Source: Hymenopellis radicata
Taxonomy: Eukaryota; Basidiomycota; Agaricomycetes; Agaricales; Physalacriaceae
Assembly (NCBI GenBank): GCA_015501595.1
Contig: JADNRX010000783.1
Coordinates: 1 to 22,853 of the forward strand
Direction: 5' to 3'
Length of the DNA stretch: 22,853 bases
The translations under genes were made by a program, and so were the position numbers. Positions 1-9,252 of this stretch are shown piece by piece. A model generated the notes under the pieces. It saw only the letters and a program-made list of their open reading frames with translations. It was not told where the DNA came from and did not search any database. Within the stretch, counting starts at the first letter, position 1, and each line of letters begins with the position of its first letter.

Positions 1-152
1 CGTATTGGTCTCTTCGCCGGCTTCCGAGTCTGGAGGACTTGCGAACCGCAATCGCGAGGTCCACTTCCGGAATATCGGTGTCAAGTGACGATGGCGCTTC
101 CACTCAATCTGACGAAGACTTGGCATGTTCGTAGGGATGTTAACGCATGGAC
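1..152 (+). pseudogene. Tail fragment of unknown gene A (copy 1)
   Basis: The sequence is the counterpart of 12968-13126, the 3' part of gene A in the second block. Relative to that copy it has small deletions, for example in the stretch after base 13 and at the GGTGTC/CAAGTG site near 86, which break the frame that reads YWSLSP...NWHVHRDVNAW there. It stops abruptly at the junction with gene-B-derived DNA near 152, in the same place as copy 2, so the chimaeric junction predates the block duplication. It has no plausible function. Confidence 0.7.
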
Positions 153-154
153 GA

Positions 155-778
155 CCCATTGAGGGTAGTGTCTGAAAAAAAATTGGACTTGAGTTGGAGA
201 GAAGCAAGAAATTGTACGGACCTCAGCTTGAAATGCAGACGCCAATTACTCTCCATCCGTAGGAGTATATAGCGCGAGCCAATGCGTCGTGGTTGTATGA
301 CTGTCTTGAAAGTCCATAGGTATATCACGCAGGTCGCGCGCGTAGAGAGAACAGGACGGAGTGCCTGACGTCAGCCCTTGCAGAGACGCGGGTTTGGGCA
401 TCGTCTAAGCTCGATGAGCGACACGCCGTTGCGAACGCGTCGAGTTCGCCCGGCATTCCTTTCTTACTGTCTTTCAGCGAATCCTATAACGGAGCGTCAA
501 ACAGACTCTACTACGTTCTGCACAAAACACGTACAACAATATCCGTTTCCGGTACGTGCGTGCCCTCGAGTACGACATTCATCCAGTCCTGATATGAGGG
601 GGCAACTCCTTAGCGGTACATCCTGTCTGAACACACATCGCCGCCTGCGTAGCCATGCATTTTGTACTCTCGATCTACGGAAAACAAAAGTCTAGACAAG
701 GCAGTGAGTCTACTACCACGAAGCCAATCAAAACGTACCCAAGAACAACGTCGTCTGCGATTAACGGCGGATGGTCCT
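155..778 (-). pseudogene. Gene B (nuclease-like) fragment, copy 1
   Basis: Read on the minus strand this matches 19517-20185 of the plus-strand gene B locus, including exon and intron sequence. The match begins at the CCGCCGTT(A/C)ATCGCAG site and ends at CAATGGGTCGTCCAT, where gene A sequence follows. Short peptides such as WTFKTVIQPRRIG and GSSMR can be read, but the frames do not connect, there is no start region, and the catalytic-like module of gene B is absent. It is best read as a non-functional fragment that travelled with the composite block. The counterpart in the second block is 13131-13750. Confidence 0.75.
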
Positions 779-976
779 GAGCACCACTAATGTATCCTTA
801 CTACTTATTTCTGTTGCTTTCCTTTAAACCAAATTGCATTTCTCAACCCATCATCAGTACAACATGTATAATCTTCTTCTATAGATCTTGGTCTTCATTT
901 CCAGCCCGCAGACCACAACGTTTAAAGCATAGTGGCCAACCTGTAAACAAAAACACATATCATTAGGAATACGATA

Positions 977-2176
977 TTACGAGCGCGATAAGAAAGGTAT
1001 AGAAAACGCAGCGGCGAATATCAAGGCAGAAATAGCGATAACAGGAAGGTAGGAAGAGGTATTCTTTTTGGGGAGAGGCGAAGGCGCGCGCTTCTTCTTC
1101 TTGGGAGGAGGTGAAGGTTGCGAGTAAACAAGTTGGACATACCCAATCGATTTAAAGCCATGAATGCTGAGCGGATATTAGCATCGCGTAGGAAGCAAGA
1201 AGAAAGGCGGCTTACTAATATCCTTCAAGGTTTCTCTGTATTTCGTCTTGTATGCCGAGAGGAACACCAGCCAACGTGAATGTAACCTTGGTCGAGTCAG
1301 AGCCCTGCACCAAAGTCGTCGTCAACTGTGCAGTGTGGTCTACGACTTGTCAGAAGAGATTCAAATATTGAAGAAATTTACCAGATGGCCACGTCGGACT
1401 GGACAACGCCCACGACTGTATGATCTCAGTGGGTCGCGTCAACGCAATGTACGTGCCCTTGACTCCACCGCCGAACAGCGAATAGTCGTATCCGCTTTGG
1501 CGGCGCTCTAGGGCTTCATCTTAGGACGCTGCGAAATCAAGAGAACCAAGGTACTTACCTGGGCAGGCGCCCTCGTCCACATGGGAATGCGCTTCTCGTC
1601 CGTGAGCAAGCCAAACAAGTCGTCCGCGCTGGCAGCAAAGTTTCCTTCCACAGTGACCGTTGTGGTATTAACGGCCTTGACGTCGGCTTCTTGACGGGCT
1701 TTGGAGGAGCGGCGGCGGTAGCAGCTGGCGATGGTGCTGCAGCCGGAGTCGACGGCGCGGGTGTCCCCGAACGGCTTGGGTCGGTGCTCACCGTCAGATC
1801 CCTTCCGTGCACTTCGAGCATCGTAGCAGGAAATTTGCGGAATACGGCGTCCATAAGAGCGGGAAGACGCGACTTGGCCAGGTTGTAGACCGCCGTTGCC
1901 TCGGGTGTCGCCAAGGTCGTCATACCCCACATGTACTATGGATTTCTGGTTAGCAGTGCGCTGTCGGGGGTGATGAATGATTGGCGTACTCCGTACGGCT
2001 CCTGCTCATCGACGGTGTTTTCGTGCGAGACCTCGGGGATATCGATGCGCCCTTTGACTTCGGATCCATCGCTGGCGGTGCCCTCCCAGTTAGTCGTGAA
2101 TCGACAGTCGAAAATCGTGATCAATCTAGGAAAGAAAACATCAGCAATCCAGACCGCCTCTCCCTTGGTCTCTCCA
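977..2176 (-). pseudogene. AHA1: Decayed AHA1 copy
   Basis: This is a minus-strand copy of the Hsp90 co-chaperone gene at 13949-15352. The C-terminal START-like (AHSA1) exons and the C-terminal hydrophobic tail are still recognisable. Three lesions remove function. The 5' part encoding the NWHW start of the N-domain is missing, with similarity ending near 2176. About 80 bp around intron 1 are deleted near 2135. Single-base deletions near 1684 (after the Pro/Ala/Lys-rich linker) and near 1484 (start of exon 4) shift the frame. Intron sites are otherwise retained, which argues for duplication of genomic DNA rather than reverse transcription. A sequencing error could explain one lesion but not all of them. 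Confidence 0.88.
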
Positions 2177-2650
2177 ACCCGCGCTCTCCTCTCCATCTCG
2201 CTTCTCCTCCTTTAGACCAGCCACGGACGGCGGGTTGAAGGACGACCTCTCCGGCTATCAGTGTGCTGGTGTCCATTTCTGTGGCGAGTAGCAGGAGGAT
2301 ATGGCTACGCGGGAGGTGGTCGTGTCCATCGTCTGTCTCTGGGTGGGGTCGGGTGTTGAGGAAGTGCTGGGATGCGTCTCTTGGGTGGTGGTGCGTCCGT
2401 CGTTTACTCTGGGAATGCGTGGAAGGCGGTCGTGTCCTCTTCCTGGTCGCCTCTTCCTGGGTGTCGGGGGTGTTCTGGCGTGGAGACGGCATCCTCTTGG
2501 GGGTCGCGGTGAAAGAGACCGCGTTGATGCAGGGTTCGTGGGAGTGGACTCGAGTAGTGCCTCCCATTAGGCATCAATCAAGTCGCGCTTACTCAAATCG
2601 ACTCCAATTCGCATTCTATGTATTTCTACAGCCTCGAGCTCTAACCTAGC
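2177..2650. other. No gene recognised; G/T-rich stretch
   Basis: Downstream of the truncated AHA1 copy the plus strand is strongly G/T-rich between about 2230 and 2540, with repeated GGTGGT, GTCGTGTCC and CTTGGG words. Long open frames exist on both strands, but their translations are low-complexity (Arg/Thr/His/Pro on the minus strand). I see no splice pattern, family motif or start context, so I do not call a gene. Confidence 0.5.
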
Positions 2651-3690
2651 TTAGTAAATTATTGCCCTCCCTCGGATCACCAGAACTCGAAGGATTGTGT
2701 TGTATTCGCCGGCGAAGTTGAACTTCCAACCGAAGCGAATCGATAACAACATACGCAACATACCGGTATGACGCCCAAACAAGGAGCTAGTCGCCGAGAT
2801 GATGCAAGTTCGAGCGTGGACCTCGCCAGACTTGGATCCCGCGAAAATCAACCTCAAGACTGGGTTCGAATTGGACAAGAAAGAACTCACCGGTGAAATG
2901 ATCCATCGTATCGGAACATGTTTAGGTTCCACTAGCAGTACAGAACGATAAGCTGAAATGTATGGTCAAAATGTGAATTGAATCTCGTGAAACTCACCAA
3001 TCATTCGGCGGCTGTTAATTCGTCGCTTCTAGATACCGAAGAATACGTCTAACAAGACAAGCGACAGGTGATCAACGTGAAGGCGCCTGATTCGCAGAAA
3101 TGCGACTACAAAATGAGTTAGAAACACGTCGAGACGTCAAGCTAAAATGAACTTACGAATAGAAGATCTGCGAGGCGTGGATGGAGCCCAAGAAGACTGA
3201 GCCGCGACGGGAACGGGAACAGTGCGTCGAAGAAATAGCAGCATGGGCGGGCCTCGCCGGCCAGGCATGTTTTTCGCGAAAATTGGCTGAAAGGTGGGTC
3301 AGATTCAAGTCAGAACGGCGCACACAACCGAACAACTTACAATAACAATTCAACCCGGCGCGAACATCACCGCGTCATCAACCAAGCACTCTTGATGAGA
3401 CCCGGTGTGAATGATAGCAGCCAGTATGGCCTCGCCGGCCAGGCTTCGATTCCCTGGAAAGTGGAGTTGAAAATGATTTCAGTGCTGAAAGTAAAATGAC
3501 TTACCCGGTGGATGTCAATTCGTCGCACAGGATAGAGATAATCCTGCGGGGGTGAGAGGTCAAGTCGATCCGGCACGCGTGAGCGGTGGTGGCGACGACA
3601 CCGGATCCGGCTAGATCAGACTGAAAAAGGTGGTTAAAATAAGTAGGAAACCCGGAGACGAACCAAACAACTTACCTAGAAATACATCCT
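2651..3690 (-). CDS. Unrecognised intron-rich coding-like region, repeated exons
   Basis: The minus strand shows a series of well-formed short introns: donors GTAAGT near 3504, 3350 and 3156 and GTGAGT near 2999 and 2892; acceptors TTTCCAG, CTTTCAG and TTTTGTAG; and one clear TTCTAAC branch site near 3125. Exons between them give plausible peptides such as CRIDLTSHPRRIISILCDEL and TCLAGEARPCCYFFDALF. The exon sequences resemble one another (a CGACGAATT(G/A)AC element at about 3518 and 3018; GCCTGGCCGGCGAGGCC at 3428 and 3250), so the region looks built by exon duplication. Reading frame is not maintained across all junctions and the opposite strand is also open around the motif, so strand and gene model are uncertain. 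No family was recognised. Confidence 0.3.
3250..3266 (-). repeat. 17-bp GC motif, minus orientation
   Basis: On the minus strand this reads GCCTGGCCGGCGAGGCC. It is identical to the motif at 3428-3444 (minus) and 9806-9822 (plus), with variants at 9271-9287 and 9542-9558 (plus) and a degenerate form near 2828. It lies just inside a predicted exon. Flanking sequence also shows similarity to the 9.2-9.9 kb units in inverted orientation. Confidence 0.8.
3428..3444 (-). repeat. 17-bp GC motif, minus orientation
   Basis: This is an exact copy of the motif at 3250-3266, 178 bp further on. On the minus strand it follows a CTTTCCAG acceptor by a few bases. The plus-strand flank (ACCCGG, ATAGCAG, TTCCCTGGAAAG) resembles the minus-strand flank of the unit at 9542, which supports an inverted relationship between the two regions. 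Confidence 0.8.
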
Positions 3691-4190
3691 CATGTCGAGA
3701 TGACGATTCATGGTCGAAATAGGTGCTTGGGGACAAACTTGAAAGTGGATCGTGACGGTAGCAGGTGCGGCTGATTGGCGCACGGTCTTATCGGCCCGAG
3801 ATCCCGGTCCTTCAAGCAAGAGGAGAGTCAGGACTCCGCACCGACACACTGGGAGCCCGGAGATGCTTGAGGCGCAGGGTGAGGAGCATCTTCAACATGC
3901 CCTGGTGAGTGTTCACTTCCTTAAACTCACGCTGTCCCTTGGGTGCGGCTTGAGGAGGGGTGTCGTGTGGGTTCCTCACGCTCACGCTGTCCGTTCACTC
4001 ATCGAGGGTGCGAGTGCTTGAGGAGGGTATCGTCTGGTGGGCGCGGATGTGTGTGGGGTACTTGAGGGGTTCTTCGCGGTCTTGGGTGGCTCGCTCTGTC
4101 GAAGGAAACGTATACTATGCATGCTTGTTAGTATGGAAGGAAGTGTTAGAAAGGAAGAGAGGACTTACTATGGAAGACCCGAGCGAAACG
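3691..4190. other. No gene recognised; short imperfect tandem repeat at about 3920-4040
   Basis: Between about 3928 and 4045 two successive copies of an element of about 60-70 bp can be aligned. Each has CTCACGCTGTCC, then GGGTGCG(G/A), then CTTGAGGAGGG and a TCGT-TGG end. Open frames cross the area on the plus strand, but they are short and I find no splice sites or known motif. Otherwise I see nothing that supports a gene. Confidence 0.4.
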
Positions 4191-4560
4191 TTAGGTTACA
4201 TTGTACACTAAGGCTACTACCGGTACGTAGACTATTCGACGAATGCACTTTAGTCTACACTCCACGTAGGTAGCGGGCAGGGATCGATAGCTAATGCAGA
4301 CACCTTGTGCAGCTTTGGGGCTTAAATCTAGTAAGGCAAGGGACGACGTTAGTATATCGTTAACCTCAACAAGTGCGGTGAAATACTTACCGAAGATACC
4401 GCCCGACGCGCGCCAGGTGAGCCCGGCACACGTCGTAGAACCCAAACGATGGCGTATCCTCTATGGCACGGCCACATTCCTCCGACTTCAGCCTTCTTAC
4501 CCCCCCTCCGCTCACATCTAAAGCACAACATTAGTTTAAATAAGAATTGGTCAAATTGTA
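4191..4560 (-). CDS. Unrecognised minus-strand exons around a strong intron
   Basis: A textbook basidiomycete intron lies on the minus strand at about 4391-4329: donor GTAAGT, an ATACTAACG branch site and a CTTACTAG acceptor. The exon after it reads in one frame as DLSPKAAQGVCISYRSLPAT and continues about 40 residues to a stop near 4191. The exon before it reads TCAGLTWRASGGIF in the matching phase but soon meets a stop upstream. A further intron (donor GTGAGA near 4567, acceptor GTGCTTTAG near 4520) precedes it. No family recognised. It could be the 3' end of the gene at 4586-5487 or an independent decayed gene. Confidence 0.3.
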
Positions 4561-4585
4561 ATCTCACCTTTTCACAAAGAGCCTC

Positions 4586-5487
4586 TCAGCAATGTCTACC
4601 GACGGGCTTCAAGTCGCCCCCCGTCGAAGCGAAGGGATGTCGTCTTTGACGAGGGTTGAGAATCCCGACGTCGTGCCATACATCGTGGCGGAACGCGGTC
4701 GGACAATTATCGAGTCCAGACAGAAACGATGTTGGAGACAAGGCGCGTATTGTCGGCGTCGACTCAACGGATCGCAAGGTGTCTTAAAATGTCATTAGTA
4801 CAAGGACATTCACATCAACTTCGGGAAACTTACCGGAGAGCATAACGATGGAAGAGACGCACGCCAGAGTTCCTGACCTATTTTACACGAGGTCAGCGAA
4901 GAGCACCACCACCACAGCAAAGTCGGCTTACCGTGTCTGTAGTCGTCCGACACGGACACTATTGGAATTGAAGATCCTGTCGACGAATGAGTTCAGCATT
5001 AGCCTGAATGGCATAGAACTCACCATGCAAGACCGCCTGCCAACAGGACAAGAATTCACTGACAAGGGTTTACGACTGAAACCCGCCAGCCTGGACACGA
5101 ACCCGACCCACACCACACCTGCTATCGTCGACGCAGTGCTCTGGGATGAGACGTGTCCCAAGACGTGTTCCAAAACATATTCTTTCTGGGATGGCGGCGG
5201 CGTAGTTGAAGACGCATGACGAGGGTGGTGCGAAAGAAGGCGCGGTGATTTGCTACCCGCTGTGTCCAGAGAAACGTCGCTCCCACCGGCGCGAAGCCAA
5301 ATGGGAAAAGGACGCGTCGCGAAGACAACGTCCCGAGCGATGTGGAGACGCCGGTATAATCCCGAGGTCTGTTTGAATCGTTAGTAAGAGCCTGAAGAAG
5401 AAATTGCCAAAGTGTGCTTACCAGGTAAGGTCGAAGTCCCAGCTTAAGCAGTTCGAGAGTGGGATTGGCGTGCAAAGTCGCCCGCAC
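4586..5487 (-). CDS. Unrecognised multi-exon protein (minus strand)
   Basis: Several consecutive exons with consistent phase can be read on the minus strand. A first exon segment ends ...LLKLGLRPYL at about 5425. After an intron with a CTTACTAACG branch site, a long exon starts TSGLYRRLHIARDVVFATR and carries a Ser/Pro/Thr-rich stretch (SSTTPPPSQK). Downstream, three small exons join in phase across introns with donors GTAAGC (about 4932) and GTAAGT (about 4833). They give SSIPIVSVSDDYRHG, TLACVSSIVMLSD and TLRSVESTPTIRAL, ending ...DLKPVGRHC and stop at 4586. The link between the long exon and the small ones (about 5020-5110) does not keep frame in my reading, so one exon boundary is wrong or the gene is broken. 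No domain family recognised, and the true start is unknown. Confidence 0.4.
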
Positions 5488-5489
5488 AA

Positions 5490-6159
5490 GTCGAGGCCGT
5501 GGCGCGGACGGCGCACATCTGTAACGGAGAATATAAATGGGGAAGTAAAATATGGAATGGATGTATGAACCATATAGTGAGTTCCAGGCGGCCTATGCGA
5601 CGTCTGACAAATGGGTGGTGAGTAACTAGGGATGTAACCAGCTAGAGTGACGACTCGCCAAGCGGGTCATATCCCATTGCAATGTCCAAAGATGAGAGCC
5701 GCCTTAATGTCGTCCGCACCGCGCTGGACAGCGCACACAAGAAACCTGAAAAAAGTTGTCAGCGAGCTAGTCTTCAACGAGAACAACAAATGGGATGTAC
5801 CAGAGCAGTGAAGGCCAAGGAAAAAGGCGCTGAGGGAGGGTGGCAGTAAGCGAGAAAATCAACGATGATGGTGGGAAGGAGGAGACATACTGTCACATGA
5901 GCAACCCCGTCACGTTTTAAACGCGTCGGGAACGCGTTAGCGAGAACGGCGGCCACAACACAGAGAGGACTTGAGGGAGAAAGGAAGTATAAGTCTGAGG
6001 TAGAGTATGGCCATGGAGAGCCGAGTAGGAATAGTAGAGGAGGGAAGAACGGGAGAGAGGGAATGATGGGTTCCAGCAGAATCCCATCGCCTTTTATTCC
6101 CATTCCAAGCCTTCTAAGATCCATCAGAGACGTAAATACATCCGGGTAACCAACCGCAG
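5490..6159. other. No confident gene; possible minus-strand exon at about 5640-5740
   Basis: On the minus strand a CTTTTTTCAG acceptor near 5745 is followed by an open stretch (FLCALSSAVRTTLRRLSSLD...) that stops near 5650. A second acceptor (CCGTTACAG) near 5520 could feed the gene at 4586-5487. The exon start at 5740 (TGTGTGCGCTGTCC) resembles the exon start at about 5515 (TGTGCGCCGTCC), hinting at local duplication. From 5760 to 6159 the sequence is purine-rich on the plus strand and I see no supportable gene. Confidence 0.3.
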
Positions 6160-6888
6160 TCATGCGCGACCGTCGGACCTAACGAAATCTTCCCAATATT
6201 CGGGCGCATACTGCGCCGCCACATTATGTCGCTTCTTCTCGATTCGTCGCCCTGCACACAAGACAGCGAAACAAATGTCATTGCGAGAATTAGTACACTC
6301 GAATCTTGAGAACTGTCAGACCTCAAGGCAAGTAGTGAACTCAAACCGAACGGAACTTACCTCCTCCTCCAGAATGCGCTGTGGAGACTTTCCCGTCCTC
6401 CAAACAATCTTCCACAAGCAAAATCGCTTCAATCAGATGCAGGGTCCACCCTGATGGTCTGATGGGAGTAATGGAGCGGCGTCTGGACTCGGGGATACTG
6501 AAAACTTCAGCTTGGTCTTTTCAACCGGGCAAGCACAACGCTCCGCCTTGGTAATTAGACCGTTCTTGGAACGGAGAAAGTCTCCGTTTACGTTCAACTG
6601 CACTGTCATATCAGTCAGCATCAAACTGAGCCCGTTGGAACGCGGAAAAGGTACGAACTGTTCCTCACATTTCGCAAATGCAACATTGACGCGGAATTGA
6701 ATTCGTTCAGAGACCAAACAAACACTGCAGATAGTATAGTCAAAGTATATACACCTATTCGAGTCGTCAGATTGAATAGAAACAAGCGAGAAACCAGTTT
6801 TCACCAAAAAGTGTCGGAGGGACGGAGGAGGAAGACGACCGCTGGCGTCATTTCCCCACATCCGAGGTGGACCAGATAAGATTATCAA
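6160..6888 (-). CDS. Unrecognised protein with beta-rich central part, 3' end resolved
   Basis: The minus strand encodes a compositionally normal protein segment (RIQFRVNVAFAKCEEQF, LMLTDMTVQLNVNGDFL, ITKAERCACPVEKTKL) between about 6710 and 6500. It is followed in another frame by WTLHLIEAILLVEDCLEDGK to about 6361. A GTAAGT...TGTGCAG intron (6360-6252) then joins in phase to a final exon of 30 codons, RIEKKRHNVAAQYAPEYWED..., with stop at 6162-6160. The two frames near 6440-6480 do not join by an obvious GT-AG intron, so a frameshift or missed intron is likely. The 5' part (about 6720-6888) may hold one short intron (donor GTGAAA, acceptor GAATAG), and the start at 6888 is only the first ATG of the open stretch. 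Not recognised as any family. Confidence 0.4.
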
Positions 6889-8090
6889 TGCCCAGACGCG
6901 TCATAGGGGCCAGGAGATCCTCGTGCTATCGATGTGCAGGGTCCAGATGCCTCGCTGAGCGTCTTGACGCGAAAGGTCGTCTTCAGGACGCGTTCGCGGC
7001 CTCAGCGACCATCGTAATTCGCTTTACGTAAGTCCCACAGAAGTCTCCAGGTAAATTCAGGTATGTGAGAGGCGCGAGAGAGTGGAGAAGCACAAAGGTG
7101 AGTTGGTGTAAGCGTTTCGAACTCGGACACGTCGTGGTTCAAGGTCAAGCGATCTCGATCACTTGGGGTTACTAGACCCGTATGGTCACATTCAACCACG
7201 ATGTTTTGCTACTAATTCCGAGCCGATTGGAGGCCTGGAACATGAGGACGACTGTCGTGAGTCGCTGACCAGGCGGAGGTAATTTCCTCTCCTGAATACG
7301 TCCAATGGACCTGGCGACCCGACGGAAATCATCCTCAGGGTTTATAGTATCAAATGCACTGGTTCATGGGCTCACCCTGGACGAAGTTTTGGAGAGGTCG
7401 GAATTGGATGTTACGGAGATATTGACTTCTCCGTAACCTTCAACAGGTGCCATATCTTCATGTCTGTGTTTTAGTGTGACTTTGGGTACTAACCATGTTT
7501 TCCTAGCATCGTGTACTATACTCTACAGGTCATTTAGACGACCGTAGGGACCTCCAGGCTCCAATCATGTGTAATTCTTGATATACATGTTGGTTAGTTC
7601 CACTATTCTAGTCTACGGTAAGTATTCTCATTCAATTTGCTGACATTCGCGCAGAAGGAAGTTTGCCAACGTAGTTTTCATTCAGCCCATATCTACGACA
7701 TGTATATCGAAATCTACACGAATAGAAGGTACTCTAACGCAGTCCGCGCTCTCCGTCGCCTCGCCAGAAGTTGGCTCCCAGCAGAACCTCATCCCCACAC
7801 AGAAGAAACCAACGTAAAGGCGGGGTACTATACGGCGAAATTAACGCACCGTGGATACGAACTATAGCTGAGTTAGCTCCGAGGAAAATATCAAAATAAA
7901 TGAGGCACGAACCCGAGATCAATATAGCCCGTCACCAACGACGCCGTGATCCAAGCGAAGCAGGTATATGTTATCCGAAAGTGCCGGCTTGTCGTGGACG
8001 AGCAGAAGGTCGACATCCATGTTGTCCGAAGGTCGAAGTGAAATGTGGCGCGGAATGTCGAGAGCCGTCGTTATCCCGCCAGTGAGAAAC
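6889..8090. other. No gene recognised; one perfect 9-bp inverted repeat
   Basis: Only short open frames occur here and none carries a convincing splice pattern or motif. At 7410-7437 there is a perfect inverted repeat, GTTACGGAG then ten bases then CTCCGTAAC. A minus-strand segment around 7930-8050 reads RPSDNMDVDLLLVHDKPALS in one frame and may be the outermost part of the tandem units that follow, but I cannot tie it to a start. Confidence 0.35.
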
Positions 8091-8094
8091 TCGC

Positions 8095-9160
8095 AGTGCG
8101 AGCGGGGCGGTGGTAGCGCCGCTGCTCACTGCAACGAAACTAGGGTTCAGGCACTGGAATAAGGCGTTAGTCCAGTAAACGCGACAGAACACGATAACGT
8201 ACCAACTCCAATTCATATCCAACGCGTCCCGAAGCGGACATAAAACCGAGCTCCGTCAGATCCAAATCGCCATCAGCCGGTATCTGTATCCTAAGGCTGA
8301 GCGCATGAGCGTAGGTCCGTGTTCCAATTTGAAGAGTTCTGGGCGGATTGAGAAGTATAGCGTGGGAGCCGGGGCGAAGATTCGATGGAGATGGGGTCAG
8401 AAGGAGTAGTCCAAGATGGAGAAGGCGCTAAGCGGGAGCGTGTAAGTAGCGCGAGACTCCAATCGAATGTGGCATGGACTTCAGACCGAAGTCGTTATAC
8501 GAGCAGCGAGCAGCAAGGAACGCGAGCGCAGCATCGGTAGCGCTGCTGCTCACTGCGTTTTTACAATAATTTAGGCCCTACAATACGTTGTTAGTCCAGA
8601 AAGCGAGTTAGACGGGCATCACGTACCAAGACGAATTCGTAACTGACATGTTCAGATGAGGCCATAAAGCCGAACGCCATCAGATCCAAGTCGACATCAA
8701 CGGCTAGGATTATCGAAGGCTAGGCGCGTGAGCGTAGGTCCGGTTGTAATTAGAAGAGTTCCCGGATCTGAGGTGTACGTCGCGGCTACTGGGATGCCAA
8801 TGTGACGGTCATTCGGAGAGAAGTCACTTGGTGCTTAAGACGACGACGACGTGTAGGTAGCAGTGTCCAGGTTAGCCGAGACCAAAGTCGAAGTGTGGCG
8901 TCCATCGTCGGAAAGTGTCGCCGGAGTCGTGATCCCAGCAGTGAAAAAAGCTCGCATCACGAGCGCAGCACCGGCAGCACCGCTTTTCACGCCGTTAACT
9001 GCAGTATCGTAACGCTAGAATAACAAATTAGTCCCGACATTGAGAAAGAACAAGGTAACGTACCTTGAAAAGTTCACGGCCAATACGTCCCAATCCGTCT
9101 GTAAACCCGAAGTCAACAAGATACAGATCGCCATCAAGGGCGAAGACTTGTCCGTACATA
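8095..9160 (-). repeat. Three tandem units of a small intron-bearing gene
   Basis: Three head-to-tail units of about 425-435 bp can be aligned. Anchors are the GGTAGCGC(C/T)GCTGCTCACTGC block at 8112 and 8536 (diverged at 8972), and the GAGCGTAGGTCCG block near 8307 and 8730. Each unit contains on the minus strand a 49-nt intron with donor GTACGT and a GGACTAA(C/T) branch site: 8202-8154, 8626-8578 and 9063-9015. Exon peptides correspond (GDLYLVDFGF in the unit at 9.1 kb, VDLDLMAFGF at 8.7 kb, GDLDLTELGF at 8.25 kb). Only the 9.1-kb unit reads through; the other two have shifted frames. Confidence 0.75.
8835..9159 (-). CDS. Small two-exon protein, least-decayed tandem unit
   Basis: Exon 1 (9159-9064) starts MYGQVFALDGDLYLVDFGF and ends ...IGRELFK. 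A 49-nt intron (9063-9015; GTACGT, GGACTAAT, TTCTAG) joins in phase to exon 2 (9014-8835), which reads RYDTAVNGVKSGAAGAALVM and ends ...TATYTSSSS before a TAA at 8837-8835. The product would be 91 residues. The frame is closed upstream by a TAG a few codons before the ATG, but an upstream exon ending in the 9.2-kb repeats could splice in instead. The two neighbouring units conserve the intron exactly in length but not the frame. No family recognised. The evidence for a gene is the conserved intron and the readable frame. Confidence 0.4.
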
Positions 9161-9252
9161 AGGAATCCGCGCTAAATTTGATTGGAATCCGGCGCTTGAA
9201 CTAATGAAACTAAGTCAGAACTAAACGTGAAATTGAGAGGAAATATTGGCAC

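Larger units (their letters stand above)
1..2176. repeat. Composite duplicated block, copy 1 (5' end cut by window)
   Basis: This stretch matches 12968-15235 in the same orientation with very high nucleotide similarity, broken by scattered substitutions and small indels. It carries, in order, the tail of gene A (+), a fragment of gene B (-), and an AHA1 copy (-). Similarity stops near 2176, inside the first AHA1 exon, and an internal piece of about 80 bp containing most of AHA1 intron 1 and neighbouring exon is missing near 2135. The match already exists at base 1, so the true left boundary lies outside the window. The several frame-breaking changes suggest this copy is no longer under selection for coding. 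Confidence 0.9.

Noticed and set aside
378..695. Plus-strand open frame of about 105 residues
   Set aside because: It is the antisense of the gene-B fragment; the same DNA at 19.5-20.2 kb is coding on the other strand with good introns.
2121..2649. Overlapping 128-148-residue frames on both strands
   Set aside because: G/T-rich low-complexity sequence; translations lack hydrophobic cores and splice sites.
3153..3300. Plus-strand reading EAWMEPKKTEPRREREQCVE...GLAGQACF as an alternative gene
   Set aside because: It is attractive and aligns with the minus-strand peptide of the 9.2-kb units, but no plus-strand acceptor follows its GTGGGT donor at a usable distance, whereas minus-strand introns there are complete. 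It is left as an ambiguity, not a gene.
4848..5219. Plus-strand 123-residue frame
   Set aside because: It is antisense to several phase-consistent minus-strand exons.
5774..6163. Minus-strand 129-residue frame with hydrophobic segments
   Set aside because: It overlaps the terminal exon of the 6160-6888 gene in another frame; composition is pyrimidine-driven (Leu/Pro/Phe/Ser) and no start or splice context supports it.
7410..7437. GTTACGGAG...CTCCGTAAC as a terminator or transposon end
   Set aside because: It is a single isolated 9-bp palindrome with no partner, target duplication or adjacent gene end; recorded only as an inverted repeat.
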